From Saccharopolyspora erythraea (GTDB lineage: Bacteria > Actinomycetota > Actinomycetes > Mycobacteriales > Pseudonocardiaceae): DNA of 64,000 nucleotides. Position numbers and translations under genes: made by a program. Below the pieces are notes generated by a model. The model was not told the DNA's origin. It saw only the letters and a program-made list of their open reading frames with translations, and searched no databases. The stretch is from positions 3,472,001-3,536,000 of the forward strand of contig NZ_CP054839.1 in NCBI RefSeq assembly GCF_018141105.1. Direction: 5' to 3'. Positions 34,526 through 42,395 of the stretch are shown here, in pieces (within the stretch, counting starts at the first letter, position 1; every line of letters begins with the position of its first letter).

Positions 34526-35605
34526 TCACGAAGTCGCGATGTTCCAGATGCGGATGGTGCCGTCTGCGTGGCCGGTCACGGCGACGGGCTCGCCGTTGAT
34601 CTCGGTTGCTGTCACGGCCGTCGGGCTGTGCTCATCGGGGGCGGTCAGCGCACCGCCGAGCTGTTCGGAACGGGTGAGGTCCCAGACCAGGGGCGGTTCG
34701 TCCGCGGCTTCGGTGACGGCGATCGGCCGCTCGCCGGCCAGGGTGATCGCCTGGATGCTGCCGGCATGCCCGGACAGTGGTGCGCCGAGGGGCTCGCCGG
34801 TGATCAGGTCCCACATCCTCAGCTCGTTGTCGTCGCCGGCGGTGAGCATTACCGCGCGGCCGGCCAGCTCGGTCACCGCGATGGCGTCGACGTGGGTGCC
34901 GGTGGTCCGATGGCCCCCGACGGCCTCGCCGGTGAGCGCGTCCCACACCTCGACGCGGGGGTCGTGCCCGCCGGTGACGGCAACTGGCCGGCCGTCCACC
35001 ACGGAGGCGGTCATCACGCCGTTGTAGCTACCCCGGATTTCGGCGATGCGTTCGCCGGATGCGAGCGCCGAGACCAGTAGCAGGCCTTCTTCGCTGCTGC
35101 TGAGCACCAGCGGCCCGCGCGCGGATGGGACGGTGGTGAGGGCGGTGACGCCGAGGCCGTGCCCGGTGACGGTCTTGCCGATCTTCTCGCCGGTGGTCAG
35201 GTCCCAGCAGCGGACCGCGCCGCCCAGGTAGTCCTCGCCGAGCAGGGCGGTCAGGTCGAACCGGCCGCCGCCGGTCACCAGCACCGGACGCCCGTCGAGC
35301 CGCGTCGCGGTCAGTTGGTGGAGGACCTCGTAGGCATCCGGCTTGCCTTTCTCGTCCTCGAAATCCTCGTCCTCGTCGTCCCAGATGGTCCCTTCGGCAT
35401 CGGGAACCGGCTCTTCGGGCGCGGCGTCGTCGAGATCGATGTCGCGGGGGAGGCGTTCACCCGTGGTCAGGTCGCAGGTCCACAGGGAGCCGTCGCCGTG
35501 CGTGCCGATCACCGCCGGGGTGCCGTCCAGGACGAGCGGAGCAAGAGTGTGGACGGCGTCGCCCTCCGAGTCGGGAAAGGTGCGCGAGATTCGGTGATCA
35601 GACAT
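34526..35605 (-). CDS. WD40 repeat protein
   Basis: This 359-residue protein consists of about six to seven WD40-type repeats, for example DPRVEVWDALTGEAVGGHRT, ELRMWDLITGEPLGAPLSGH and DGTIRIWNIATS at the C-terminus. An acidic insert (IWDDEDEDFEDEKG) lies near residue 78. No signal peptide, transmembrane segment or enzymatic domain is seen. It probably forms a single propeller that scaffolds other proteins. It is unrelated in detail to the larger NTPase-WD40 protein at 52768. Partners are not evident from the neighbours. Confidence 0.8.
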   Translation of the reverse strand: MSDHRISRTFPDSEGDAVHTLAPLVLDGTPAVIGTHGDGSLWTCDLTTGERLPRDIDLDDAAPEEPVPDAEGTIWDDEDEDFEDEKGKPDAYEVLHQLTATRLDGRPVLVTGGGRFDLTALLGEDYLGGAVRCWDLTTGEKIGKTVTGHGLGVTALTTVPSARGPLVLSSSEEGLLLVSALASGERIAEIRGSYNGVMTASVVDGRPVAVTGGHDPRVEVWDALTGEAVGGHRTTGTHVDAIAVTELAGRAVMLTAGDDNELRMWDLITGEPLGAPLSGHAGSIQAITLAGERPIAVTEAADEPPLVWDLTRSEQLGGALTAPDEHSPTAVTATEINGEPVAVTGHADGTIRIWNIATS

Positions 35606-35794
35606 GTGCAGGAGAGTAGACGCCGATGCCGACGCCGACGTGATCGTCCTCCGAGCGAGGTCCCGTCGGGCGGCTTCGCCGGGCGTCGTTACTGGAACAT
35701 CGTGTGAGGGCGGCCAGACGGACGTGGCGCGCGTTGTCGGTGCCCTGCGGCAGCATGTCCGCGACAACGGGAACGCGTGGAGCGAGGAGCTGCG

Positions 35795-36608
35795 ATGTCT
35801 CGGCGTACGTCTGCGAACCTGCACTTCGTCGAGGCAGGGGATGGGGTTCCGGTGCTGGCTGCACGGGTGGACTCCCGACCACCGTCTGGTGCTGGGCTGC
35901 ATGGAGCCCGTTTTCGCCGGGCGCCCGGGGTACCGCCGGTTGTACCCCGACCTGCCCGGAATGGGTAAGTCGCAGGCACCGTCGTCCATCGCCGGCGCCG
36001 ACGATGTGCTCGATGCCGTGCAGGACTTCGTGGACGACACCATCGGCGACGCACCGTTCCTGCTGGTCGGCAACTCCTACGGTGGCTACCTCGCCCGCGC
36101 GCTCACCGGGGCCCGGCCCGAGCAGGTGCGCGGGCTGGCGTTGATCTGCCCGGTGGGCACCGAGGTGCTCAACGCCGGGCGCACCGTTCCCGAGTGTCAG
36201 GTGCTGCGTCCCGACCCCGAACTCGTCGACTCGCTGGACGGGCGGCTCGCAGTGGAGTTCGAGGCGATGTCGGTGGTGCAGACTCCGGAAACCCTGCGGC
36301 GGTTCCGCGACGAGATCATGGTGGGTCTCGATCTCGCCGACACGGAGGCGCTGAGCAGAATCCAGCAGCGCTACCAGCTTTCCGAGGGTCCCGAGAGCGG
36401 TGCGCGGTTCGAGCGACCGACCCTGATACTGACCGGTAGGCAGGACGGCATCACGGGCTATTTCGACCAGTTCGCCCTGTTGCCGCACTACCCGCGAGCG
36501 AGCTTCGCGGTACTCGACGTGGCCGGGCACAACCTCCAGATCGAGCAGCCGGAACTGTTCGGGGCAATGATGCTGGAGTGGCTCGACCGCGTTGCCGTCG
36601 AGTGGTGA
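35795..36608 (+). pseudogene. Alpha/beta-hydrolase (proline iminopeptidase-like), frameshifted
   Basis: The start at 35795 follows a GAGGAG site and encodes MSRRTSANLHFVEAGDGVPV, the usual N-terminus of small alpha/beta-hydrolases. The following block LHGWTPDHRLVLG is in a different frame, so one base is missing (or two extra) near 35858-35861. The rest is intact: PDLPGMGKS, the nucleophile in LLVGNSYGGYLARAL, and a late GRQDG aspartate and AGHNL histidine. Without the lesion the product would be about 270 residues, a normal family length. The perfect preservation outside the lesion suggests a recent event or a sequencing error. Confidence 0.75.
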
Positions 36609-36635
36609 ACCAACACCGGAGCCGCGCGCCTGGCC

Positions 36636-36758
36636 TCAGTTGTAGCCACGGACGATATGAGGCTCGTCCTCGTTGGCCGCGTTCGACGGCAGGAGTACGT
36701 CTTCGGCGGGTTCCTGATCTTCCGCTGCGGACCGGTTCAACGTCCCGGCGAGCGACAT
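36636..36758 (-). CDS. 40-residue orphan peptide with very strong ribosome binding site
   Basis: The start at 36758 follows a long purine run (GAGGAAGGAGGAGG). The 40 codons have high G/C at third positions and encode an acidic peptide, MSLAGTLNRSAAEDQEPAED followed by VLLPSNAANEDEPHIVRGYN. It has no cysteine and no membrane segment. The acidic leader-like body and the short HIVRGYN end recall RiPP precursors, but no modifying enzyme is adjacent. The alternative is a small regulatory or toxin-type protein. I do not recognise a family. Confidence 0.5.
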   Translation of the reverse strand: MSLAGTLNRSAAEDQEPAEDVLLPSNAANEDEPHIVRGYN

Positions 36759-37010
36759 GGTCCTCCTCCTTCCTCCTCGAGCCCCTGGGTTCTTGGCGCT
36801 GCCCGAACCCGGCAGGATCGCCGCCGGGTTGGCTGCTGTGACGTACGCTACGGTCCGCGCGGCCCGGGGCGGTTGTTCGATCCGACGAAGAACCGCAGGC
36901 GCGGTTGTTCAAGTCGCCGAGGAGGTCGCAGTCGTGGTCCTCGACGGGTTCGTCGTTGAGGACCACGAAACGCGGGCGGGGCGCCTCAGAGCCGCCTCCT
37001 CTGGCTCCGC

Positions 37011-37625
37011 TCAGTGCAGTGGGGAGAACGCGGTGGGAATGGCGATGGTGGAGGTCGCGTGGGCGATGTTCTCCGGGCCGTTCTCGGGTGGCCAGATCCC
37101 GCTTTCGTAGGACGCCCGGCGGATGGCCAGCCGCTCGTCGAGGCTGGGGAACGGCCAGATGTGCGTGATGCGGGGGACGCCGTCCAGTCCGTACATCGCC
37201 GTGGTGAGCGGAAACAGCTTGGTGCGTTCGGGGAGCGCGGCCTCCCAGCCGGCCATGGTGGGTAGCAGTCCGCCGACCTTGAGCTCGTAGGTCCGGAACT
37301 CGTAGACGTCGCCGTAGCGTCCGACCTGGACGGGAGGGACGAAGGGAAACGGGGCATAGCTCTCGACGGTGAATGACTCCAGGTACTCGCCGACCCCGAA
37401 CGGATCGGAACTGGTGAGGACCCGCTGCCGTTCCTCGGCGAGTGTCTCGGCGTCCTCGAATTCCCGGAGCAGGAGCACCCGGCCGACGATGACGCCGTGC
37501 TCCGTTTCCCAGCAGCCGAGCAGTTTTCCGCGCGCCAGTGCGCCCGTGGTGTAGTCCTCGAGGGCGGAAAGCGCTTTGGGCACCGTGTAGAGCTTCAGCG
37601 CGAGCTGGGTGAGTTCGTACAGCAC
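37011..37625 (-). CDS. NIPSNAP family-like protein
   Basis: This 204-residue protein contains two dimeric alpha/beta-barrel repeats. The first starts VLYELTQLALKLYTVPKALS and the second VYEFRTYELKVGGLLPTMAG, with ITHIWPFPSLDERLAIRRAS. NIPSNAP-like proteins of this size often accompany oxidoreductases in catabolic operons; a few ferredoxin-fold relatives are monooxygenases or isomerases. The GTG at 37625 with GGAGG 7 bases upstream is chosen. A GCATGC-type operator lies just upstream at 37640. It is the last gene of the MarR-linked minus-strand cluster. Confidence 0.78.
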   Translation of the reverse strand: MLYELTQLALKLYTVPKALSALEDYTTGALARGKLLGCWETEHGVIVGRVLLLREFEDAETLAEERQRVLTSSDPFGVGEYLESFTVESYAPFPFVPPVQVGRYGDVYEFRTYELKVGGLLPTMAGWEAALPERTKLFPLTTAMYGLDGVPRITHIWPFPSLDERLAIRRASYESGIWPPENGPENIAHATSTIAIPTAFSPLH

Positions 37626-37639
37626 TGCAAGACCTCCAT

Positions 37640-37651
37640 AAGCATGCGAAT
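37640..37651. promoter_or_regulatory. GCATGC-type operator site 1
   Basis: AAGCATGCGAAT matches the motif AAGCRTGCKGA found at 40648, 40667, 40687 and 41239 around the MarR gene. It lies 15 bases before the NIPSNAP-like start. Confidence 0.5.
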
Positions 37652-37690
37652 CAATTGCAATCATGGGCGACGACGTCTGCCGCGGGCCCT

Positions 37691-38721
37691 TCACCCGGGA
37701 TGAGGCGTGGTCTCGGTCGCGGCGGTGTGGCCCGCCGCGCGGCCGAACACCGCTGCCCGCATGAGGGCGGCACCGCCGGGGTAGTCGCCGTAGAACAGCC
37801 CGCCGGTGGCCTCGCCCGCCGCGTACAGGGCGGGCACGGGCATGCCGTCGGCGCCGAGTGCCCGCCCGTCGGGATCGATTCGCACGCCGCAGAACGTGAA
37901 CGTCAGCCCGGCGACCGTGTGGTAAGCGACGAACGGCGGCCGTTCCAGCGGTGTGGCCCAGTGGGACTTGCCGCGCAGCTTGGCGTTCTCCCACTCGGGC
38001 CCCAGATGACGGTGCCGCAGCTCGCGGCTGGCCTGGAATCCGCCGCTGGCGATCGCCACCGCGTCGGCGGGCACCGTGCTGTGACCGGACACAACGCCCG
38101 TGACGCGCGCGTTGTCGCGAACCACGTCGGTGAGTGGCGTGGACCAGCGGATCTCGACGCCGATCCGTTCGGCGTGGCGCAGCAGCGGTTTGATCACCTC
38201 GAACCCGCGCGACATGCCTTCTCCCGTGCTGGTCAGGATCTGCCCGGGCGGGATGCGCAGGGCCCCGTCGCGTACGTGTGCGCCGACAGAGCGGTTGAAG
38301 GTGAAGCGCACGCCGTTCGATGCGAGCCACCGCATGGTGTCCAGCGACCGTTCCGCGAGCGCTTCCACTAGTCGCGGGTCGGCGCGGTCGTCGCTCATCG
38401 CCATCAGCTCGGCCGCGTAGGCCGCGCCGGTGTACGCCGGTGCTTCGATCCGCTCCGCCCGCATGCCGGGTTCGAAGTCCTGGGTGATCGACGTGAGGTC
38501 GTCCGGTCCGTCGTACCGGAACAGGAACAACCCGCCCGAGAAGGCGGCGTTGCCGCCCACGTCCTCGCGGCTGCCCTTCTCCAGCAGCACGACGTCCGCC
38601 CCGGCCTCGCGGGCGGAGATCGCCGCGGCGAGCCCGGTCGACCCGCTCCGGCGGCGACGACTTTCGGTGCTGGTCCTCGGTGGTGCGGCCTGGCTCCGTC
38701 GCTGATCGTGGTTTCCGGCAT
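37691..38721 (-). pseudogene. FAD-binding oxidoreductase (fumarate reductase/tricarballylate dehydrogenase-like), frameshifted
   Basis: The ATG at 38721 follows AGGAG, and the first 24 codons lead into the dinucleotide motif. There one base is missing near 38643-38646: restoring it gives VVAAGAGSTGLAAAISAREA then GADVVLLEK, the expected FAD-binding fold. The remaining frame (37691-38590) is intact, with NAAFSGGLFLF, the flavin-domain motif ASGGFQAS and the C-terminal LYAAGEATGGLFYGDYPGG. Intact enzymes of this family oxidise or reduce carbon-carbon bonds next to carboxylates, or dehydrogenate ketosteroids. The lesion at the heart of the FAD site would be inactivating unless it is a sequencing error. 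Confidence 0.78.
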
Positions 38722-38741
38722 GGGTCAGCTCCTGGGCTCTG

Positions 38742-39026
38742 TCACCAGTTGAAGGCGAGTGGTCGGGTGGTCCGTCCGTTCCGGGGCACGGGGCCCGTGT
38801 GCCGGACGAAGCCCTTGCACGGGGCGCCGGCTTCGGTGGCCAGCCAGTTCGCGGCGCCGATCAGGCGCGGCAGGTCGACTCCGACGACGTCCAACGTCGT
38901 GGTGCGCGCGCCCGCGTCGGCGATTCCGACGCTGTCCGGGCACCGGTCGTCCGGGGCGCGGCTACCGCGGAGCAGCCGGAGCGACGGGGACGGTTCGATC
39001 GCGAGGTCATCGGTGTGGTCACGCAT
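38742..39026 (-). CDS. 94-residue protein coupled to the Ldh-family gene
   Basis: The ATG at 39026 overlaps the end of the preceding dehydrogenase gene, and the product ends just before the FAD oxidoreductase, so it is tightly placed in the operon. The middle reads LDVVGVDLPRLIGAANWLAT followed by a cysteine (GAPCKGF). I do not recognise the family. It might be a small accessory subunit of the FAD enzyme or the dehydrogenase. Codon use fits its neighbours. Confidence 0.6.
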   Translation of the reverse strand: MRDHTDDLAIEPSPSLRLLRGSRAPDDRCPDSVGIADAGARTTTLDVVGVDLPRLIGAANWLATEAGAPCKGFVRHTGPVPRNGRTTRPLAFNW

Positions 39027-40008
39027 GGGCGGCCTTCCGCAGTGCGGCGATCACCGGCTCGGACACGTCGATCGTGCCGCGCCGCAAGGCCTCGGCCCGG
39101 CATGCCGCGGAACGGTCGAACGGCACCCGCACACCCGAACCGCCCTCCACCGGCCTGGTCGCCCGGATCGACTCGGTGAACGTGGTGACGCGCCGCCGGT
39201 AGTCGTCGGCGTCGGTGAGAGCCGCCGGATCGAGTAGCAGCACGAAGAACCCGCAGTCGGAGATGCCCGGTGGGTCGGCGGCAGCGCCGCTCAGCATCCC
39301 GAGCAACTGCACGACCACGGCCAGTCCGGAGCCCTTGTGCCCGCCCCACACGCCGAACGCGCCTTGCAGCGCGGCGGCGGGGTCGAGCGTCGAGTTCCCG
39401 GTGGCGTCGTAGGCCTGGCCTGGTTGCAGCTTCTCGCCGAGCCGCGCCTTGAGCACCACTTCGCCGTACATCACCGTGGACGTGCCGATGTCCCAGATGA
39501 CCGGCGTCGGCGTGGCGGGGAAGCCGAACGCGATCGGGTTGGTGCCGAACCGTCCTTCGGTACCGCCGTGCGGTGCGACCACCGCGGGCCCGCTGCCCGC
39601 GATCATCCCGGCGAACCCGGCGGCCGTGGCCTTCTCCAGGTAGTAGGAGAACATGCCGGTGTACCAGGTGTTGCGGGCGGCGACGGCGGCCATCCCGTGC
39701 GCGCGGGCCTTCGCCACCGCCAGCTCCAGCGCGCGCATGCCGACGAGGTAGCCGACCTGGTCGCCACCGTCCAGGGTCGCCGACACCGGTGTCTCGGCGG
39801 TGACCCGCATCGGCTGCGGCGCCTCAGCAGTGGTGCGCACACGTTCCACGATGGACACGGCGCGGGCGAGACCGCCGAACGGCAGCCCGCGCAGTTCGCA
39901 GTCGATCAGGTGGTCCGCGATCAGATCGGCCTCGGCCGGGCCGTGGCCGGCCCCGGCCATCGCGGCCGTGACGAGGGCGCGGGCTTCGGACAGCGTCAGC
40001 GTGTTCAT
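39019..40008 (-). CDS. Ldh family oxidoreductase (malate/L-lactate/ureidoglycolate dehydrogenase type)
   Basis: This 329-residue NAD(P)-dependent enzyme belongs to the type-2 malate/lactate dehydrogenase family. It has GYLVGMRALELAVAKARAHG, the VAARNTWYTGMFSYYLEKA block with the catalytic-histidine position changed (families usually have SSHFG), GRFGTNPIAFGFPA and GVWGGHKGSGLAVVVQLLGM. It should interconvert a 2-hydroxy acid and a 2-oxo acid. Replacement of the usual histidine by tryptophan or tyrosine in NTWYTG is notable and may change substrate or mechanism. The start overlaps the preceding small frame (ATGA). Confidence 0.83.
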   Translation of the reverse strand: MNTLTLSEARALVTAAMAGAGHGPAEADLIADHLIDCELRGLPFGGLARAVSIVERVRTTAEAPQPMRVTAETPVSATLDGGDQVGYLVGMRALELAVAKARAHGMAAVAARNTWYTGMFSYYLEKATAAGFAGMIAGSGPAVVAPHGGTEGRFGTNPIAFGFPATPTPVIWDIGTSTVMYGEVVLKARLGEKLQPGQAYDATGNSTLDPAAALQGAFGVWGGHKGSGLAVVVQLLGMLSGAAADPPGISDCGFFVLLLDPAALTDADDYRRRVTTFTESIRATRPVEGGSGVRVPFDRSAACRAEALRRGTIDVSEPVIAALRKAAHA

Positions 40009-40145
40009 GAACCGGCCTCCGCGGGAACGGGCGTCGTGGGCGACGAGGTCGTGAGGGGTCCGCGGACGGCGTGGTCGCAGGTCTCGGCCATGTTGCCGAT
40101 GGCGGTGGCGCGGGTCGTGCGTCTCGCTTCGCCCGGTGTGGTCAT
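40005..40145 (-). CDS. Possible 46-residue leader protein before the Ldh-family gene
   Basis: An ATG at 40145 behind GGAGAGG opens 46 codons that end in ATGA, overlapping the dehydrogenase start. The peptide is Thr/Pro-rich at its end (TTSSPTTPVPAEAG) and has one cysteine. Coupling suggests that it is translated, perhaps only to deliver ribosomes to the next gene. No family is recognised. Confidence 0.35.
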   Translation of the reverse strand: MTTPGEARRTTRATAIGNMAETCDHAVRGPLTTSSPTTPVPAEAGS

Positions 40146-40177
40146 GGCATACCTCTCCGTCGAGGTGCGGCCGCGGC

Positions 40178-40663
40178 TCAGGCGGCCGCGAGGCGGTGGT
40201 ACCGGCTGCGGAAGAACAGCAGCGGGTCCGCCGTGGTGTCGGCGGCCAGGTCGTCGACGCGGCCGATGACGAGGTGGTGGTCGCCGGCGTCGTGCACGGC
40301 CTCGATCGTGCAGCCGATCCAGGCCACGATTCCGTCCAGCACGGGATCGCCGTGCGGTCCGGGGTGCCAGCTCACCTCGGCGAAGTTGTCTCCGCCGGAC
40401 GACGCCAGCGCCCGGCACACGTCTTCCTGCCCGGAGGCGAGGACGTTGGCGCAGAACGTGCCGCTGCGGGCGATGGCCGGGAACGTCGTCGACGACTTGC
40501 CGGGCAGGAACCCCACCAGGGGCGGTTCCAGTGAGACCGACGTGAACGAGGAGACGGCCATGCCCACCGGCCCGCCGTTCAGGTCGTGCCCGGTGATCGC
40601 CACGACACCGCTGGGGAAGTGCCCCAGTACGGAGCGGAACGGGGAATAAGCATGCTGACACAT
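40178..40663 (-). CDS. Flavin reductase family protein
   Basis: This 161-residue flavin reductase has the motif order FRSVLGHFPSGVVAITGHDL, SSFTSVSLEPPLVGFLPGKS, VLASGQEDVCRALASS and GDHHLVIGRVDDL. It would supply reduced flavin to a monooxygenase, none of which is present in this operon in intact form. It is divergent from the MarR gene. Three GCATGC-type sites fill the 55 bases between the two starts. The proposed ATG lies within a TATAAT-like hexamer, so the true start or the promoter assignment needs care. Confidence 0.85.
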   Translation of the reverse strand: MCQHAYSPFRSVLGHFPSGVVAITGHDLNGGPVGMAVSSFTSVSLEPPLVGFLPGKSSTTFPAIARSGTFCANVLASGQEDVCRALASSGGDNFAEVSWHPGPHGDPVLDGIVAWIGCTIEAVHDAGDHHLVIGRVDDLAADTTADPLLFFRSRYHRLAAA

Positions 40664-40699
40664 TATAAGCGTGCGGACATTGATGCAAGCATGCTGACT
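40648..40699. promoter_or_regulatory. Triple GCATGC-type operator array between flavin reductase and marR
   Basis: Three direct copies, AAGCATGCTGACA (40648-40660), AAGCGTGCGGACA (40667-40679) and AAGCATGCTGACT (40687-40699), are spaced 19-20 bases apart, about two helical turns. Further copies lie at 37640 and 41239. The array covers both divergent starts and a TACGCT -10-like hexamer (40707-40712) placed 6 bases before the marR GTG, which would give a leaderless message. Confidence 0.7.
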
Positions 40700-40718
40700 G
40701 TCCCACTACGCTGCAGGC

Positions 40719-41240
40719 GTGACAGGTGAACTGCCCTATGTGGATCCGTTCGACGACGGTCGCTCGCCTTCGGTCGCGGCGACGGACATGGACGAGGCGT
40801 CCTCGCTGATCGATGCCGTGTTCCGGTTCGAGCGCGCGGTTTCGAGGATCGGCAACGCGCGGCTGCGGCCGTGGAACATGACGCTGTCCAGCTACACGGC
40901 GCTGCGAATCCTCGCCAACCGGCCGCATCTCACGCTCGCCCAGCTGTCCAGGCGGTGCTACGCCCGGCCGCAGACGATGACGCGCATCGTGACCCAGTTG
41001 GAGACCCGCGGTTTCGTCGCCCGCGGTGCGCATCCGGAGAGCGAGCGGGCGCTCTCGCTCGAGGTCACCGAGGCCGGTCTCGCCGCGCTCGACGAGATGG
41101 GCGCGGCGGTGCTCAAGATCAGCGACACGCTCAACGCGGTGCTGGGGCGGGACGGGATCGTGGCCGCGGACCGCCAGCTGCGGGAGGCCGCGCTTGTGGT
41201 GGAGGGCGAACTGCGGGAGGCGGAGCGCCCAGGAAAGTAA
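40719..41240 (+). CDS. MarR family regulator of the flavin-reductase/Ldh cluster
   Basis: This 173-residue winged-helix protein has LTLAQLSRRCYARPQTMTRI as its recognition helix region and HPESERALSLEVTEAGLAAL as the wing. The N-terminal 20 residues are acidic and extra to the family core. It is divergent from the flavin reductase and surrounded by repeats of AAGCRTGCKGA, so autoregulation and control of the minus-strand operon are likely. A copy of the motif overlaps its own stop codon, pointing at the fragmentary ribB downstream. Confidence 0.87.
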   Translation: MTGELPYVDPFDDGRSPSVAATDMDEASSLIDAVFRFERAVSRIGNARLRPWNMTLSSYTALRILANRPHLTLAQLSRRCYARPQTMTRIVTQLETRGFVARGAHPESERALSLEVTEAGLAALDEMGAAVLKISDTLNAVLGRDGIVAADRQLREAALVVEGELREAERPGK

Positions 41241-41250
41241 GCATGCGGAT
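41239..41250. promoter_or_regulatory. GCATGC-type operator site 5
   Basis: AAGCATGCGGAT overlaps the marR stop codon and ends 8 bases before the ribB fragment start. Confidence 0.45.
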
Positions 41251-41258
41251 GTTACACC

Positions 41259-41568
41259 GTGACCGTGGACGCGAAAGCCGGTGTGACCACCGGGATCAGT
41301 GCCGCCGATCGCGCCCGAACGCTGCGGCTGCTCGCCGATCCGTCGGCCGCGGCCGCGCACTTCGTCCGCCCCGGGCACGTCCTGCCGCTGCGCGCGCGAG
41401 CCGGCCTCGTGCTGGAGCGGTCGGGGCACACCGAGGCGTCGGTCGACCTGTGCCGGCTCGCGGGTCTGCCGCCGGTCGCGGTCATCGCGGAACTGGTCGA
41501 CGACGACGGGTCGATGCTGCGAGGCCCCGGCGTCGACGAGCTCGCTCGCCGGTTCGACCGGAGGCCGG
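41259..41568 (+). pseudogene. Internal fragment of RibB (dihydroxybutanone-phosphate synthase)
   Basis: The frame encodes the central part of RibB only: [53 protein letters not shown] and [14 protein letters not shown]. The N-terminal 90 or so residues with the DDEDRENEGD metal-binding motif are missing. After RRFD the frame runs into the antisense of the convergent ribA. It cannot be an active enzyme. The adjacent RibA protein begins with a RibB C-terminal remnant, so both probably derive from one broken ribBA. Confidence 0.75.
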
Positions 41569-42348
41569 TCAGGAAACCTCACGGCCCTCGAAAAGATGGC
41601 CCATGCGGTGCTGTTTGGTGGCCAGGTAGCCGAGATTCGCGGGCGCGGCGCCGACCGTGAGCGGGAGCCGCAGCACGACGGAAACCCCACCGGCTTCCAG
41701 GTCCCGGATCTTGTCGGGGTTGTTGGTCAGCAGCCGGACGCGAGTGGCGTCGAGGTCGCGCAGGATGGCGGCGGCGGCTCCGTAATCCCGGGCGTCGCCA
41801 GGTTGACCGATGCCGAGGTTCGCGTCCACGGTGTCCAGACCAGCGTCCTGCAGTTCATAGGCCGCCAGCTTCTTCCGGAGCCCGATGGCCCGGCCCTCGT
41901 GCCCCCGCAGGTACACCAGCACGCCGCCGTCCCGGCCGATCCGCTCGAGCGCGGCGTCGAGCTGCGGGCCGCAGTCGCAGCGCAGGGAGCCGAGCGACTC
42001 ACCGGTGAGGCACTCGGAGTGCACGCGCACGGTCACCTCGCCGTGCGGCTCACCGCGGACCAGCACGAGGTGGTCGGCGCCGGTGTGCAGGTCGAGGTAG
42101 CCCAGCGCGCGGAGGCGACCGTGCCGGGTCGGCAGCTCGGTCTCCGCGGTCCGCACCACACGGGGCTCCTCGACGGCCGGCAGTGGGTGCCGCCGCCGGT
42201 AGGAGACCAGCTCCGCGATGGTCAACGTCGGCTCAGCGTCGCCGACGGTGCGCAGCATCCGCGCATGGCTGCCCGCGCACCGCCTGGCATCCCATCTGAG
42301 GTCGGCGCGGATCGTCCGACGCAGTCGACCTCTATTGCCGGAGAACAC
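41569..42348 (-). CDS. ribA: GTP cyclohydrolase II with a RibB C-terminal remnant
   Basis: This frame of up to 259 residues carries a full RibA domain: the zinc site in [45 protein letters not shown] and a C-terminal KQHRMGHLF. Before it lies [15 protein letters not shown], the sequence that ends RibB in bifunctional RibBA proteins, so the gene looks like the back half of a split ribBA. A start at [10 protein letters not shown] (42258) is equally possible. It should still open the GTP imidazole ring for riboflavin synthesis. The convergent RibB fragment next door lies on the opposite strand. Confidence 0.85.
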   Translation of the reverse strand: MFSGNRGRLRRTIRADLRWDARRCAGSHARMLRTVGDAEPTLTIAELVSYRRRHPLPAVEEPRVVRTAETELPTRHGRLRALGYLDLHTGADHLVLVRGEPHGEVTVRVHSECLTGESLGSLRCDCGPQLDAALERIGRDGGVLVYLRGHEGRAIGLRKKLAAYELQDAGLDTVDANLGIGQPGDARDYGAAAAILRDLDATRVRLLTNNPDKIRDLEAGGVSVVLRLPLTVGAAPANLGYLATKQHRMGHLFEGREVS

Positions 42349-42395
42349 TCAGTGGTTGGCTGTGGGAAGGACACGATCGACCGGAAGGACCCACG

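Noticed and set aside
36451-36966. A 171-codon minus-strand frame covering the orphan peptide
   Set aside because: Only its first 25-30 codons show coding bias; the rest overlaps the peptide gene out of frame and runs antisense to the hydrolase.
40659-40670. Perfect TATAAT on the minus strand at the flavin reductase start
   Set aside because: It overlaps the proposed ATG, so it cannot drive that start unless translation begins further downstream, and no downstream start precedes the conserved core. I kept it only as a caution.
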